Origin: Azorhizobium doebereinerae UFLA1-100
GTDB taxonomy: Bacteria > Pseudomonadota > Alphaproteobacteria > Rhizobiales > Xanthobacteraceae
Direction: 5' to 3'
Assembly: GCF_000473085.1 (NCBI RefSeq)
Contig: NZ_AXBA01000001.1
Span: forward strand, 310,001-374,000
Length of the DNA: 64,000 nucleotides
How positions within the stretch are numbered: position 1 is the first letter of the stretch; each line of letters begins with the position of its first letter. Below are positions 8,149-16,421 of this stretch, one piece after another. The position numbers were made by a program, and so were the translations under genes. Below the pieces are notes generated by a model that saw only the letters and a program-made list of their open reading frames with translations, did no database searches and was not told the DNA's origin.

Positions 8149-9744
8149 TCAGGCGCAGGCCGGCTCCCGCGCCGCCTGCCGCCAGGACGCGACCCGGGCG
8201 AGGTCCGCATCCGGCCGTTCGGTGACGATGCGGGACCGGCCGAGATGGATGGTGCCGGCGCGGCCGTCGATGGACAGCCAGTCGCCTTCGGCCACCGGAT
8301 GCCCGGCGATCTGCGCCCGTGCGGCGGAGGGCTCGACGTGCACCGCCGCGCATCCCACCACGCAGGGCTTGCCCATCTGCCGGGCCACCAGCGCCGCGTG
8401 GGCGGTGCGCCCGCCCACCGCCGTCACGATGCCCGCGGCCACGGAGAAGCCGACCACATCCAGGGTGCTGGTGTCCGGCCGCACCAGAATCACCGGCTCG
8501 CCCGCCGCCGCCAACTCCTGGGCGCGCTCCGAGGAAAAGGCCACCCGGCCCACGGCCACGCCGGTGGAGGCGGCGGTGCCCGTGGCCACCGGCGCCCAGG
8601 CTTCCGCGAGGCGGGTGGTGACGAGGGCGTCGAGATCGACGCCGGCCAGCCGCGCCAGCCCCTCGGCGGGGGTGATCAGCCCCTCCTCCACCTGCGCCAC
8701 CGCGAAGCGCAGCGCCGCCGCCGGCGTGCGCTTGGCCGCGCGGGTCTGGAGAATGTAGAGCTTGCCCTCTTCCACGGTGAATTCCACGTCCTGCACGTCG
8801 CCGAACGCGCCTTCCAGGCGGGCCAGCACCTCGCGCAGCTGCGCCGCGGCCACGGGGGCGGCGGCGGCGAGCGCATCCTCGGCGAGCGGCGTGCGGCTAC
8901 CGGACACCACGTCCTCGCCCTGCGCGGCGAGCAGCACGTCGATCATCGGCGCGGTGGCGCCGGTGGAGGGATTGCGGGAGAAGGCGACGCCGGCGCCGGA
9001 GGTGGCGCCGCGATTGCCGAACACCATGGCCTGCACGGTCACCGCCGTACCCTCCAGATGCTCCAGGTGCTCGATCCGGCGATAGGCGGCCGCGCGCGGG
9101 CTCATCCAGGAGCCGTAGACCGCTTCCGCCGCGCCGCGCAATTGCGCCATGGGCTGGTCCGGCACCAGATCGTCGCGGTCCTCCAGCAGCGCCGCATAGC
9201 CTTCCGCCAGCCGCTCCAGCGCCTCGCCGTCGAGATCCTGCGGGTCGGCGACGCCCTCGCCGGTCAGCACCGCGCGGCGCGCGCGGGCGAAATCCGCATC
9301 GGGCACGCCCAGCACCACGTTGCCGTAGCTCTCCAGGAAGCGGCGGCGACAATCCCAGGCGAAACGGGGATGCCCGGTCATGCGAATCAGCCCCTGCGTC
9401 GCCGCATGCGAGCAGCCCACGTCCAGCACCGTCTCCAGCATGCCCGGCATGGAGCGCGCCGCGCCGGAGCGCACCGAGACCAGAAGCGGGCGGCGACCGT
9501 CGCCGAAGGTGCGGCCGGTGGCCTCCTCCAGGAAGGCGATGCCCTTCGCCAGCCCGGTCTCCATCCGCTCCCGCGCGTCGCGCTCGCCGCGCACGATGGC
9601 GGCGCACAGTCCGACCGGCAGCACGAAAGCCGGCGGCACCGGCAGGCCGAGCACGGCCATGCGGGCCAAGTTCGCCGCCTTGGCGCCCACCGTCTCGGGC
9701 GTGGGCTGTTCGGTCGATCCATTGCCGATGCGGACGATCTGCAT
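8149..9744 (-). CDS. PEP-utilising phosphotransferase: PPDK-type ATP-grasp plus phosphohistidine domain, no TIM barrel
   Basis: A 531-residue protein. Its N-terminal half is the PPDK/PEP-synthase ATP-binding domain (ETVGAKAANLARMAVLGLPV, then LVSVRSGAARSMPGMLETVL). The C-terminal half is the swivelling phosphohistidine domain (GGRTAHAALVARQMGKPCVV, catalytic His at about residue 449), ending normally at EGDWLSIDGRAGTIHLG. True pyruvate phosphate dikinase is about 870 residues and carries a C-terminal PEP/pyruvate TIM barrel, which is absent here. The stop follows the His domain cleanly, so this is an architecture rather than a break. The ATG at 9744 starts MQIVRIGNG; the upstream ATG adds unrelated residues. 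It is paired with the DUF47 gene upstream, 83 bases away. The phosphoacceptor is unknown. Confidence 0.8.
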   Translation of the reverse strand: MQIVRIGNGSTEQPTPETVGAKAANLARMAVLGLPVPPAFVLPVGLCAAIVRGERDARERMETGLAKGIAFLEEATGRTFGDGRRPLLVSVRSGAARSMPGMLETVLDVGCSHAATQGLIRMTGHPRFAWDCRRRFLESYGNVVLGVPDADFARARRAVLTGEGVADPQDLDGEALERLAEGYAALLEDRDDLVPDQPMAQLRGAAEAVYGSWMSPRAAAYRRIEHLEHLEGTAVTVQAMVFGNRGATSGAGVAFSRNPSTGATAPMIDVLLAAQGEDVVSGSRTPLAEDALAAAAPVAAAQLREVLARLEGAFGDVQDVEFTVEEGKLYILQTRAAKRTPAAALRFAVAQVEEGLITPAEGLARLAGVDLDALVTTRLAEAWAPVATGTAASTGVAVGRVAFSSERAQELAAAGEPVILVRPDTSTLDVVGFSVAAGIVTAVGGRTAHAALVARQMGKPCVVGCAAVHVEPSAARAQIAGHPVAEGDWLSIDGRAGTIHLGRSRIVTERPDADLARVASWRQAAREPACA

Positions 9745-9827
9745 GGGCGCTCTCCATATGACGACGGGAAGGGAACGGCGGACCGGCCGCCATGCGAGCA
9801 GATGCGGGCCTGGGCCCGGCAATGGCG

Positions 9828-11756
9828 TCAGGTGGCGAGATCGGCCAGCACGTGGGTCCGCAGCAGATGGCCGAAGCCGGCCAGCCGGTCGGTGGCCCGC
9901 TCCAGCGCACGGGCGAGATCGAGCGCGCAGAGCGAGGTGGTGAGGTCGGCGCCGCCGCCCAGCACCCGCGCCGTCACCGCCCGCTCGGCCGCGTCTGCCG
10001 CGTGCTCCAGCTCGCCGAGCCGCACGGCGCAGGCAAGCGCATCCTCCGAATCCACCCGGTGGCCCTCGGGGACGGCGGCGGCCGCGGCGGCGCCGGAGGC
10101 CGCAGCCTCCGCCCCGCTGACGGCGAAGCCGCAGAGATCCGACAGCGGCGCCAGCAGGTCCGCCGGCAGCACCGGCGGCAGAAGCGAGGCGACGAAGGCG
10201 GCCTGCTCCAGTTCGTCCACCACGTCCTCGATCTGGTTGGACAGCCGTTCGATGGCCGGGTCGGCGCCGAAGCGCGCCACCTTCTGCCGCGCGTCGAGGG
10301 CGATGCGGTCCGCTTTCTCCTCGCGGCGGCGGGCGGCGCCCGCCAGTTGGTCGCGGTCGAACGGCCGGCCGGCGCGCTGCTCGAACAGAGCGGCGGCAAG
10401 CCCGGCGGCCACCTCGCGCGCAAGACCCGCCTGCCGGATCACGATGGCGAACAGCATCGCCTCCGCCCGCTCCAGATGGCGGGCGAGTTCCGCCTCGATG
10501 CGGTCGCGGGCGAGGCGCACCGAGCTGCCGTCCAGCAGCGCCTCGGCGCAGATGCGCAGCACGCCCTTTAGGAAATCCACCGCCGCCTCGCGGCCGAGCA
10601 CCCCGTCGAGCCGCTCGCCGAAGCCGATGCGGCCGGGAGCGGCATGGTTCACCGCCGCCGCCACCAGGTCGCTGCCACCGAGTTCCAGGAAGGCGCGGTG
10701 GCCGAGGCGGTGGGTGGCCGCCCAGTCCAGCACGCGCACCGCTTCGCCCTTGGGGATCCAGGCGCGCAGCACCTTGCGGGCCTTGTTCCAGTCGATGAGG
10801 AAGACCAGATTGGCGCCCAGCGCCTCCAGCACCGCGTCGCGCACCGCCGGATCATCCGTCTCGCAGCGTCCGGTGACGAGATAGAACACGCCGTCGTCGG
10901 CGAGGCCCGCCGCCGACTTGCGGTCGAGCCCGCTCCAGGCCAGCGGCGCATCGCGCAGCAGGCCGGTGAAGAATTTCGCCCGCGCCAGATGCACGTCCGT
11001 ATAGGTGACGGTGATGGCGCCCGGCTCCACCGCGATCACCACCACATGGGCGTCGGTTTCGCCGATGTCGTTCTGGATGGTCAGGCGCTCGCCGGCGCGG
11101 GCGGCATTGGTGCCGAGGCCGGGATGGTCGAACTTCAGCCGCCGCGTCGCCTCCAGCCCGCGCATGAAGGCCTCGACGAGGCCGTGGTCCTCGGGCCGCA
11201 GGCCGAAGGCATGGGCACCCGCCACATTCTCTTCCGCATGCTCGGCCGACAGGCGGTTCAGCGCCTTGTGCAGGTCCATGACCAGCCGGTGCAGGCTGTC
11301 CCTGCCCTCGCCGGACAGGCCGGTGAGCCGGGTGACCTCGGCGCCGGACACCGCATCCGAGCCGCCGAGCGCATGGCTGGCGCGCAGCGCCGCGAGGCGC
11401 TCCAGGCCGGCGGCGCCCGCCGCCGCGTCCCCGGCGGCCACGCCCTGCGCCATCTCGGTCACGTCGTCCCAGACCCCGCGCCCGAGTTCGCCAAGGCCCG
11501 GCGCGGTCACCACGTCGCCGCCGCCGGCCGTGGCGCCGGCCACCATCTGCTCCATGGCGAGGGAATCGAGCCCGGCGGCGCGACATTCATCCGACAGGTC
11601 GGCACGGGCCGCATCCGGCGCCTGGGCGTGGTGCGCCGCCGCTTGCAGGATGCTGAGGCGCGCCTTCACCCGGTCGTTGGCGCGCAGGGCGCCCGCGATC
11701 AGCGCGGGGATCAGGACGTCGGTCTGGCCGAGATGCTCGATGATCTCTGTCTTCAT
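9828..11756 (-). CDS. DUF47/PhoU-like protein with long N-terminal extension
   Basis: A 642-residue, Ala-rich, mostly helical protein starting at MKTEIIEHLGQTDVLIPALI. The last third, from about residue 430, resembles DUF47/PhoU-like proteins that accompany phosphate transport: a conserved E-x-x-AD motif (REEKADRIALDARQKV), then IERLSNQIEDVVDELEQAAF. The N-terminal 420 residues are not a family I can name; they contain LHKALNRLSAEHAEENVAGA and a mixed alpha/beta segment (THVVVIAVEPGAITVTYTDV-like). DUF47 proteins are usually about 210 residues, so this is a large variant. It is transcribed just before the truncated-PPDK gene, suggesting they act together, possibly in phosphate sensing or a phospho-relay (inference). 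Confidence 0.6.
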   Translation of the reverse strand: MKTEIIEHLGQTDVLIPALIAGALRANDRVKARLSILQAAAHHAQAPDAARADLSDECRAAGLDSLAMEQMVAGATAGGGDVVTAPGLGELGRGVWDDVTEMAQGVAAGDAAAGAAGLERLAALRASHALGGSDAVSGAEVTRLTGLSGEGRDSLHRLVMDLHKALNRLSAEHAEENVAGAHAFGLRPEDHGLVEAFMRGLEATRRLKFDHPGLGTNAARAGERLTIQNDIGETDAHVVVIAVEPGAITVTYTDVHLARAKFFTGLLRDAPLAWSGLDRKSAAGLADDGVFYLVTGRCETDDPAVRDAVLEALGANLVFLIDWNKARKVLRAWIPKGEAVRVLDWAATHRLGHRAFLELGGSDLVAAAVNHAAPGRIGFGERLDGVLGREAAVDFLKGVLRICAEALLDGSSVRLARDRIEAELARHLERAEAMLFAIVIRQAGLAREVAAGLAAALFEQRAGRPFDRDQLAGAARRREEKADRIALDARQKVARFGADPAIERLSNQIEDVVDELEQAAFVASLLPPVLPADLLAPLSDLCGFAVSGAEAAASGAAAAAAVPEGHRVDSEDALACAVRLGELEHAADAAERAVTARVLGGGADLTTSLCALDLARALERATDRLAGFGHLLRTHVLADLAT

Positions 11757-12245
11757 GGCACGCTCTCCCGCTCGGCCCTGGTATCGATCAACCAAAGCAC
11801 GCCGCCGCCGGAATGGGATTGCGGCAAGTCATTCATCCCTTTGTCACATGGCCAGAGACGGCCACGGCCTCCGGTCAGGTGACGTCCGCGATAGTCGGAC
11901 GTGTCGCGCACGGGGGCGAAAACACCATCATCCGACGTCGTGCTCCCGCGCCGCACGCCGCCTCTTTCTTCCAAACATAATTTGCATGCGCACACTTCAT
12001 GTGACATGCGCGCAATACTTCATCGCCGCGCGCAAGCGGCCTTGAATTCCATCTCGATGCGTATCGCCCAAGATCCGTCGAAGTGAGACAAGAGCTTGCC
12101 CCGCCGCGTGAAATTTCTTAGTTGTTCAGGTATCCTTTGCCGTCGGGCCTTTGATTGTGGCCGTTCATCAAATTCATTGCTCCTCCCACGCCTCCGTGCG
12201 TGATGCCCTAGCCGGCCACCCGCACGCCTTCGCGGTGGCCTTGCC
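11757..12245. other. 489-base intergenic region between divergent genes
   Basis: No convincing gene. This is the shared promoter region for the DUF47-PPDK pair (minus) and the PAS-GGDEF gene (plus). It contains a less GC-rich stretch at about 11960-12180 with a direct repeat CATGCGC-N13-CATGCGC at 11985-12011. No clear terminator or small RNA was recognised. Confidence 0.5.
11985..12011. promoter_or_regulatory. direct repeat in divergent promoter region
   Basis: Two CATGCGC copies start 20 bases apart (11985 and 12005), about two helical turns, as is common for activator half-sites. No regulator can be assigned. Confidence 0.2.
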
Positions 12246-13211
12246 ATGAGCGAGAAGCCGCCGCCGATCGCGGAAGCGACCGACGTCTTCGGCCGCCCGA
12301 CACTGGGCGAGGCGGACCGGCCGCGCCGCACCTTCAGCGAAATCCTGCACGCTCTGCCCGTGGGCGTGGAGATCTACGACCGCAATTTCGACGCGGTGTT
12401 CTACAACAAGGCCGCCGACGACCTGTTTCTCTATGTGGAAAAGCCCGTCCTGCACCATGACGAATGGTGGGAGCTGGGTTTTCCCGACCCCGTTGCCCGC
12501 GCCGCGGCCATTGCCGAGTGGCGGCAGATGGTGGCCCTCGCCCACGACCAGCCCGGCACGGCGCATACCGGCGAGTGGAACGTGCGCTGCCGCGACGGCC
12601 TTCAGCACATCGTGCAGTACCGCTTCTGCTTCCTCGGCGACACCTACATCCTGGTCCTGCTCGATGTCACCGAGCAGCGCCGGCTGGAGGCGGAATTGCG
12701 CTGGCTGGCCAATGTCGACCCGCTGACCGAGGCGTTCAACCGCCGGCGCTTCCTGGCCGAGGCCGAACTCACCTTCGCGACCTGCCGGGAGAATGGGCGC
12801 GCCCTGACGCTGCTGATGCTCGACATCGACCACTTCAAGGCGGTCAACGACCGGCACGGCCACGGCGTCGGCGACGAGGTGATCCGCCTCGTCGCCCGGC
12901 GCTGCCAGGAGGCGGTGAGGGCGGGCGACATGCTGGCCCGCATGGGCGGCGAGGAATTCGCCGTCCTGCTGCCGGACGCCGGTCCCGCGGATGCCCGGCG
13001 CGTGGCCGACGGCCTGCTCGACGCCGTCACCGCCACGCCGCTGCAACTGGGCGCCCTGAACCTGCCGGTGGGCATCAGCATCGGCGGCACCTGCGCCCGG
13101 CCCGATGACCCGCATGTGGACGCCGTGCTGAAGCGGGCCGACCGCGCCCTCTACACCGCCAAGAACGCCGGGCGCGGCCGCGTGGTGTTCGACGCCGCCG
13201 TCCTGCCCTGA
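12246..13211 (+). CDS. diguanylate cyclase with N-terminal PAS domain
   Basis: A 321-residue cytosolic protein that should make cyclic di-GMP from two GTP. Residues about 30-145 form a PAS-like sensor (LPVGVEIYDRNFDAVFYNKA to ILVLLDVTEQRRLEAEL). Residues about 150-315 are a complete GGDEF domain: DPLTEAFNRR, DIDHFKAVNDRHGHGVGDE and the active site as GGEEF. An inhibitory-site RxxD (RAGD) lies exactly five residues before GGEEF, implying product feedback inhibition. There is no membrane segment, so the PAS domain would sense an internal signal. It stands alone between the divergent region and the carbonic anhydrase gene. Confidence 0.93.
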   Translation: MSEKPPPIAEATDVFGRPTLGEADRPRRTFSEILHALPVGVEIYDRNFDAVFYNKAADDLFLYVEKPVLHHDEWWELGFPDPVARAAAIAEWRQMVALAHDQPGTAHTGEWNVRCRDGLQHIVQYRFCFLGDTYILVLLDVTEQRRLEAELRWLANVDPLTEAFNRRRFLAEAELTFATCRENGRALTLLMLDIDHFKAVNDRHGHGVGDEVIRLVARRCQEAVRAGDMLARMGGEEFAVLLPDAGPADARRVADGLLDAVTATPLQLGALNLPVGISIGGTCARPDDPHVDAVLKRADRALYTAKNAGRGRVVFDAAVLP

Positions 13212-13326
13212 CGGCAGCACCGCCTCCAGCGCATGGCCGTCCCGATATTGGAGACCGGGGCCAAACCTGCTATGGCCCCGGCTCAGCCGCGCGAGCCGCG
13301 CGCGGGACGCAGGGCGAGGACGAGCC

Positions 13327-14004
13327 ATGTTCCCGGAAAGACTGACCCAAGGCTACCGTTCCTTCATCGACGGCCGGTTCGCAGCGGAGCGTTCGCGCTA
13401 CGAGGCGCTGGCGCAGGCCGGCCAGAGGCCGGAGATCATGGTAATCGGCTGCGTGGACAGCCGCGTGTCGCCGGAAGTGATCTTCGATGCCGCGCCGGGC
13501 GAACTGCTGGTGGTCCGCAATGTCGCCAATCTGGTGCCCGCCTACGAATCCCACGGCGAGACGCAGCACGGCACCAGCGCCGCCCTTGAGTTCGGCGTGC
13601 AGGCGCTGCGCGTGAAGCACATCGTGGTTCTCGGCCACGCGCTCTGCGGCGGCATCCGCGCCTTCGCCGACGAGCAGGAGCCGCTCTCGCCCGGCGACTT
13701 CATCGGCCGCTGGATGTCGCAGATCGCCCCCGCCGCCGAGAGCCTCGGGCCGCGCAAGCCGGAGGACGGCGACACCTATCTGCGGCGGCTCGAATTCGCC
13801 TCGGTGGAGCTGAGCCTCAAGCACCTGATGACATTCCCTTGCGTGCGCATCCTGGTGGAGCGCGGCAAGCTCGCCCTCCACGGCGCCTATTTCGGCGTGT
13901 CCTCCGGCCGCCTGCTGGTGCGCGACCCCGCCACCGGACGGTTCGAGCCGGTGACGGACGAGGGGCCGGACCGGCTTGCCATGTTCCGGTGTGCGAGCGA
14001 CTAA
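13327..14004 (+). CDS. can: beta-class carbonic anhydrase
   Basis: A 225-residue beta-carbonic anhydrase that interconverts CO2 and bicarbonate. The zinc ligands are visible as Cys42 in GCVDSR (with Asp44/Arg46 forming the catalytic dyad) and His104/Cys107 in LGHALCGG. RNVANLVPAYE and SAALEFGV are further family motifs. The start MFPERLTQGYRSFIDGRF follows a short spacer. It is a single gene closed by the Rho-independent hairpin at 14107. It probably supplies bicarbonate to carboxylases; nothing in the context narrows this. Confidence 0.95.
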   Translation: MFPERLTQGYRSFIDGRFAAERSRYEALAQAGQRPEIMVIGCVDSRVSPEVIFDAAPGELLVVRNVANLVPAYESHGETQHGTSAALEFGVQALRVKHIVVLGHALCGGIRAFADEQEPLSPGDFIGRWMSQIAPAAESLGPRKPEDGDTYLRRLEFASVELSLKHLMTFPCVRILVERGKLALHGAYFGVSSGRLLVRDPATGRFEPVTDEGPDRLAMFRCASD

Positions 14005-14106
14005 GCGCTGGACGCATAGCCTCTCACATGACGGTGAGGTGACATCCGGCGTCGTTCGGATATTGTTGCGACAACCGCGTGGGACTGCCCCCACAGTGGC
14101 CTCCAG

Positions 14107-14141
14107 ACGCCCCGTCCCGACCCCCTCGGGCGGGGCGTTTT
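14107..14141 (+). terminator. Rho-independent terminator after carbonic anhydrase
   Basis: ACGCCCCG (14107-14114) pairs with CGGGGCGT (14131-14138), with an inner CCCGA/TCGGG stem, a 5-base C loop and a single bulged T, followed by a TTTT run. It lies between convergent genes. The T run is on the plus strand, so it mainly ends the carbonic anhydrase transcript. Confidence 0.75.
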
Positions 14142-14156
14142 GCTGTCCGCTCCTGG

Positions 14157-14888
14157 CTATGCCTGCGTCGCCGCGCGCGCGGCCGCCAGCAGGTCGAAGC
14201 TGTTCAGCACTGCTTCCACATGCCGGGTCATCTCCCGCGCCGCCTCTTCCGCCTGCCCGCGCCGCACCGCCGCCAGGATGGCCAGATGCTCCTCATAGGC
14301 GTCCTGGTAGCGGCGTGGCTGGAGGCGCGTCGCCAGCAGCCGCACCCGGTCGATATGTGCCTTCACCGAATGCACCAGCCGCCAGGCGGCGGGCACGCCG
14401 GCCATCTCGGCCAGGGCGGCATGGAACTGCTCGTCGGCGGCAAAGAAGGCGTAGTCGTCGCCCCGCTCCACCGCGGCGCGCTGGGCCTCCAGCAAGGCCT
14501 CGATCCGCGGCCAGAACGGCGCCGCGGGCGGCGCGGCGCACAGCAGCCGCACCACCTCGCCCTCCAGCGCCCGGCGGATGACGACGCCGGCCTCGATCTC
14601 GGCCCGGTCGATGGACGCCACCACCGAGCCCACCTGCGGCCAGGTGGTGACGAGCCCTTCCAGCGCCAGCTGGTGCAGCGCCGCCCGCACCGGCGTGCGG
14701 GAGATGTTGCAGGCGCTGGCAATGTCGCTCTCGTGCAGCGGCGCGCCGGACGGCAGGCGCGAGCGGATGATGAGCCGTCGCAGCCCCTCGTAGATCTGCG
14801 GCCCGATGGCCTGCGCGCGGTCCACGGCGACGTCCCGCAGGGCCTCGCGCAGATCGAAGCCGGGCAAGGTGCGCTTCACCCGAGGCAT
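14157..14888 (-). CDS. GntR-family regulator with FCD domain, probably controlling uxuA
   Basis: A 243-residue FadR-subfamily GntR protein. The N-terminal winged helix is at about residues 25-90 (QIYEGLRRLIIRSRLPSGAP, LHESDIASACNISRTPVRAA). The C-terminal all-helical FCD ligand domain is at about 100-235, with a metal-site-like pattern (FHAALAEMAG, EEHLAILAAV, MTRHVEAVL). It starts 16 bases after the uxuA stop on the same strand, so the two form an operon. By analogy with UxuR/ExuR it probably represses uxuA and responds to a hexuronate intermediate; this is inference. Confidence 0.88.
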   Translation of the reverse strand: MPRVKRTLPGFDLREALRDVAVDRAQAIGPQIYEGLRRLIIRSRLPSGAPLHESDIASACNISRTPVRAALHQLALEGLVTTWPQVGSVVASIDRAEIEAGVVIRRALEGEVVRLLCAAPPAAPFWPRIEALLEAQRAAVERGDDYAFFAADEQFHAALAEMAGVPAAWRLVHSVKAHIDRVRLLATRLQPRRYQDAYEEHLAILAAVRRGQAEEAAREMTRHVEAVLNSFDLLAAARAATQA

Positions 14889-14904
14889 GGCCTTTCCCCG
14901 CGGG

Positions 14905-16125
14905 TCAGGCGCGCCCGGCGTGGAGCGGATGGGCCAGCGCGGTCATCACCCCGCGCAGTTCGGCGAGGCCCTTGAGGCGGCCGATGGCCGGATAGCCCGG
15001 CTGCGCGCCACGGCCGATGTCGTCCAGGATGTCCTGGCCGTGGTCCGGGCGCATGGGGATCTCCCAATCCACACGGCCCTCGGCGCGGCGGCGGGTCTCC
15101 TCGGCGTGGAGGGCGGCGATGGTGGCGACCATGTCGGTCTCCCCCGCCAGATGCTCGTCCTCGAAGAAGGAGCGGCGCAGCCCGTCCACCGGCGCCTGGC
15201 GGCGGATGTTGCGCAGGTGCACGAAGTGGATGCGCGGCCCGAGCCGCTCCGCCATGCCGGGCAGGTCGTTGTCCGGCCGCACGCCGAGCGAGCCGGAGCA
15301 CAGGGTCACGCCGTTGGCCGGGCTGTCCACCGCGTCCAGCATGAGGCGGTAGTCGGCCTCGGTGGAGACGATGCGCGGCAGGCCGAGCAGCGGGAACGGC
15401 GGGTCGTCGGGGTGGCAGCACAGGCGCAGGCCCAGCGTCTCCGCCACCGGCACCACCTCCGAGAGGAAGTCCACCAGATGCCGCCGCAGGCGCTCCGTGG
15501 GGATGGCGTCGTAGAGCGCCAGCTGCTCGCGCAGGCCGTCCAGCGTCCAGCCCTCCGCCGCACCGGGCAGGCCGGCAGTGAGGTTGGCGGCGAGGCGTTT
15601 GCGGTCGTCCTCGCTCATGGCCGCATGGCGTTCGGCGGCGGCGGCCTTGATGGCGTCGCCATAATCCTCCGCCGCGCCCGGACGGGCGAGCACGTGCAGG
15701 TCGAAGGCGGCGAAATCCACCAGGTCGAAGCGCATGGCCTGCCCGCCGTGGCTCACCTCGTAGCGCAGGTCGGTGCGGGTCCAGTCCAGCACCGGCATGA
15801 AATTGTAGCAGATCGTGGCGATGCCGGCCTCCGCCAGCGCTGCCATGGAGCGCTTGTAGGAGGCGACATGCGCCCGCCAGTCGCCGGTCTGGCGCTTGAT
15901 GTCCTCGGATACCGGCAGGCTCTCCACCACGTCCCAGGTGAGGCCGGTGGGGGCGCCGCCGGCGCCGCGCACCACGTCCTGCCGCTTGCGGATCTCGGCC
16001 AGCGTCCAGTCTTGCCCGGTGGGCACATGATGGAGGGCCGTGACGATGCCCTGCGCGCCCGCCTGCCGCACCGCGCTGAGCGGCACCACGTCCGCCGGCC
16101 CGAACCATCGCCACGTCTGCCGCAT
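14905..16125 (-). CDS. uxuA: D-mannonate dehydratase
   Basis: A 406-residue UxuA that dehydrates D-mannonate to 2-keto-3-deoxygluconate in glucuronate catabolism. The sequence begins MRQTWRWFGPADVVPLSAVR, as the family does, and carries the active-site motifs CCHPDDPPFPLLGLPRI, HFVHLRNI and MRPDHGQDILDDI. The length is normal. It is the first gene of a uxuA-gntR operon. No uxuB or kdgK neighbour is present, so the rest of the pathway must be elsewhere. Confidence 0.95.
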   Translation of the reverse strand: MRQTWRWFGPADVVPLSAVRQAGAQGIVTALHHVPTGQDWTLAEIRKRQDVVRGAGGAPTGLTWDVVESLPVSEDIKRQTGDWRAHVASYKRSMAALAEAGIATICYNFMPVLDWTRTDLRYEVSHGGQAMRFDLVDFAAFDLHVLARPGAAEDYGDAIKAAAAERHAAMSEDDRKRLAANLTAGLPGAAEGWTLDGLREQLALYDAIPTERLRRHLVDFLSEVVPVAETLGLRLCCHPDDPPFPLLGLPRIVSTEADYRLMLDAVDSPANGVTLCSGSLGVRPDNDLPGMAERLGPRIHFVHLRNIRRQAPVDGLRRSFFEDEHLAGETDMVATIAALHAEETRRRAEGRVDWEIPMRPDHGQDILDDIGRGAQPGYPAIGRLKGLAELRGVMTALAHPLHAGRA

Positions 16126-16161
16126 CTGAAGGTCCCCGTGTCACCTGTCCGAGCGTACTCG

Positions 16162-16177
16162 TATTCCAGTATCCCAG
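16162..16177 (-). promoter_or_regulatory. tandem direct repeat upstream of uxuA, possible GntR site
   Basis: TATTCCAG-TATCCCAG are adjacent near-identical 8-mers 37-52 bases before the uxuA start, in the only AT-richer patch of the region. On the minus strand this reads CTGGGATA-CTGGAATA. It is a plausible binding or promoter element for autoregulation by the GntR protein, unproven. Confidence 0.25.
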
Positions 16178-16421
16178 TTTTTTGTAAAGCCCGCTTCACG
16201 TTTGCGCCCATCGCGGGTGCAGCCCGGGCGGACGGTTCGTCGCATCCCGCAAATCCGTGGTAGCGTCAGCTCTCCCGGACACAACCTGTTCCGGGAGTGG
16301 GAAGGACCCGAAGCCCGATCCTCCTGTGCCGGATCGCCGGCGCGTCGCGGTCCAGATCGTCACGCTGCAGACGAGGGCGGAAGCACCAGTGCCGCGGCTC
16401 GGGAGTGACAGCATCGGCTTC

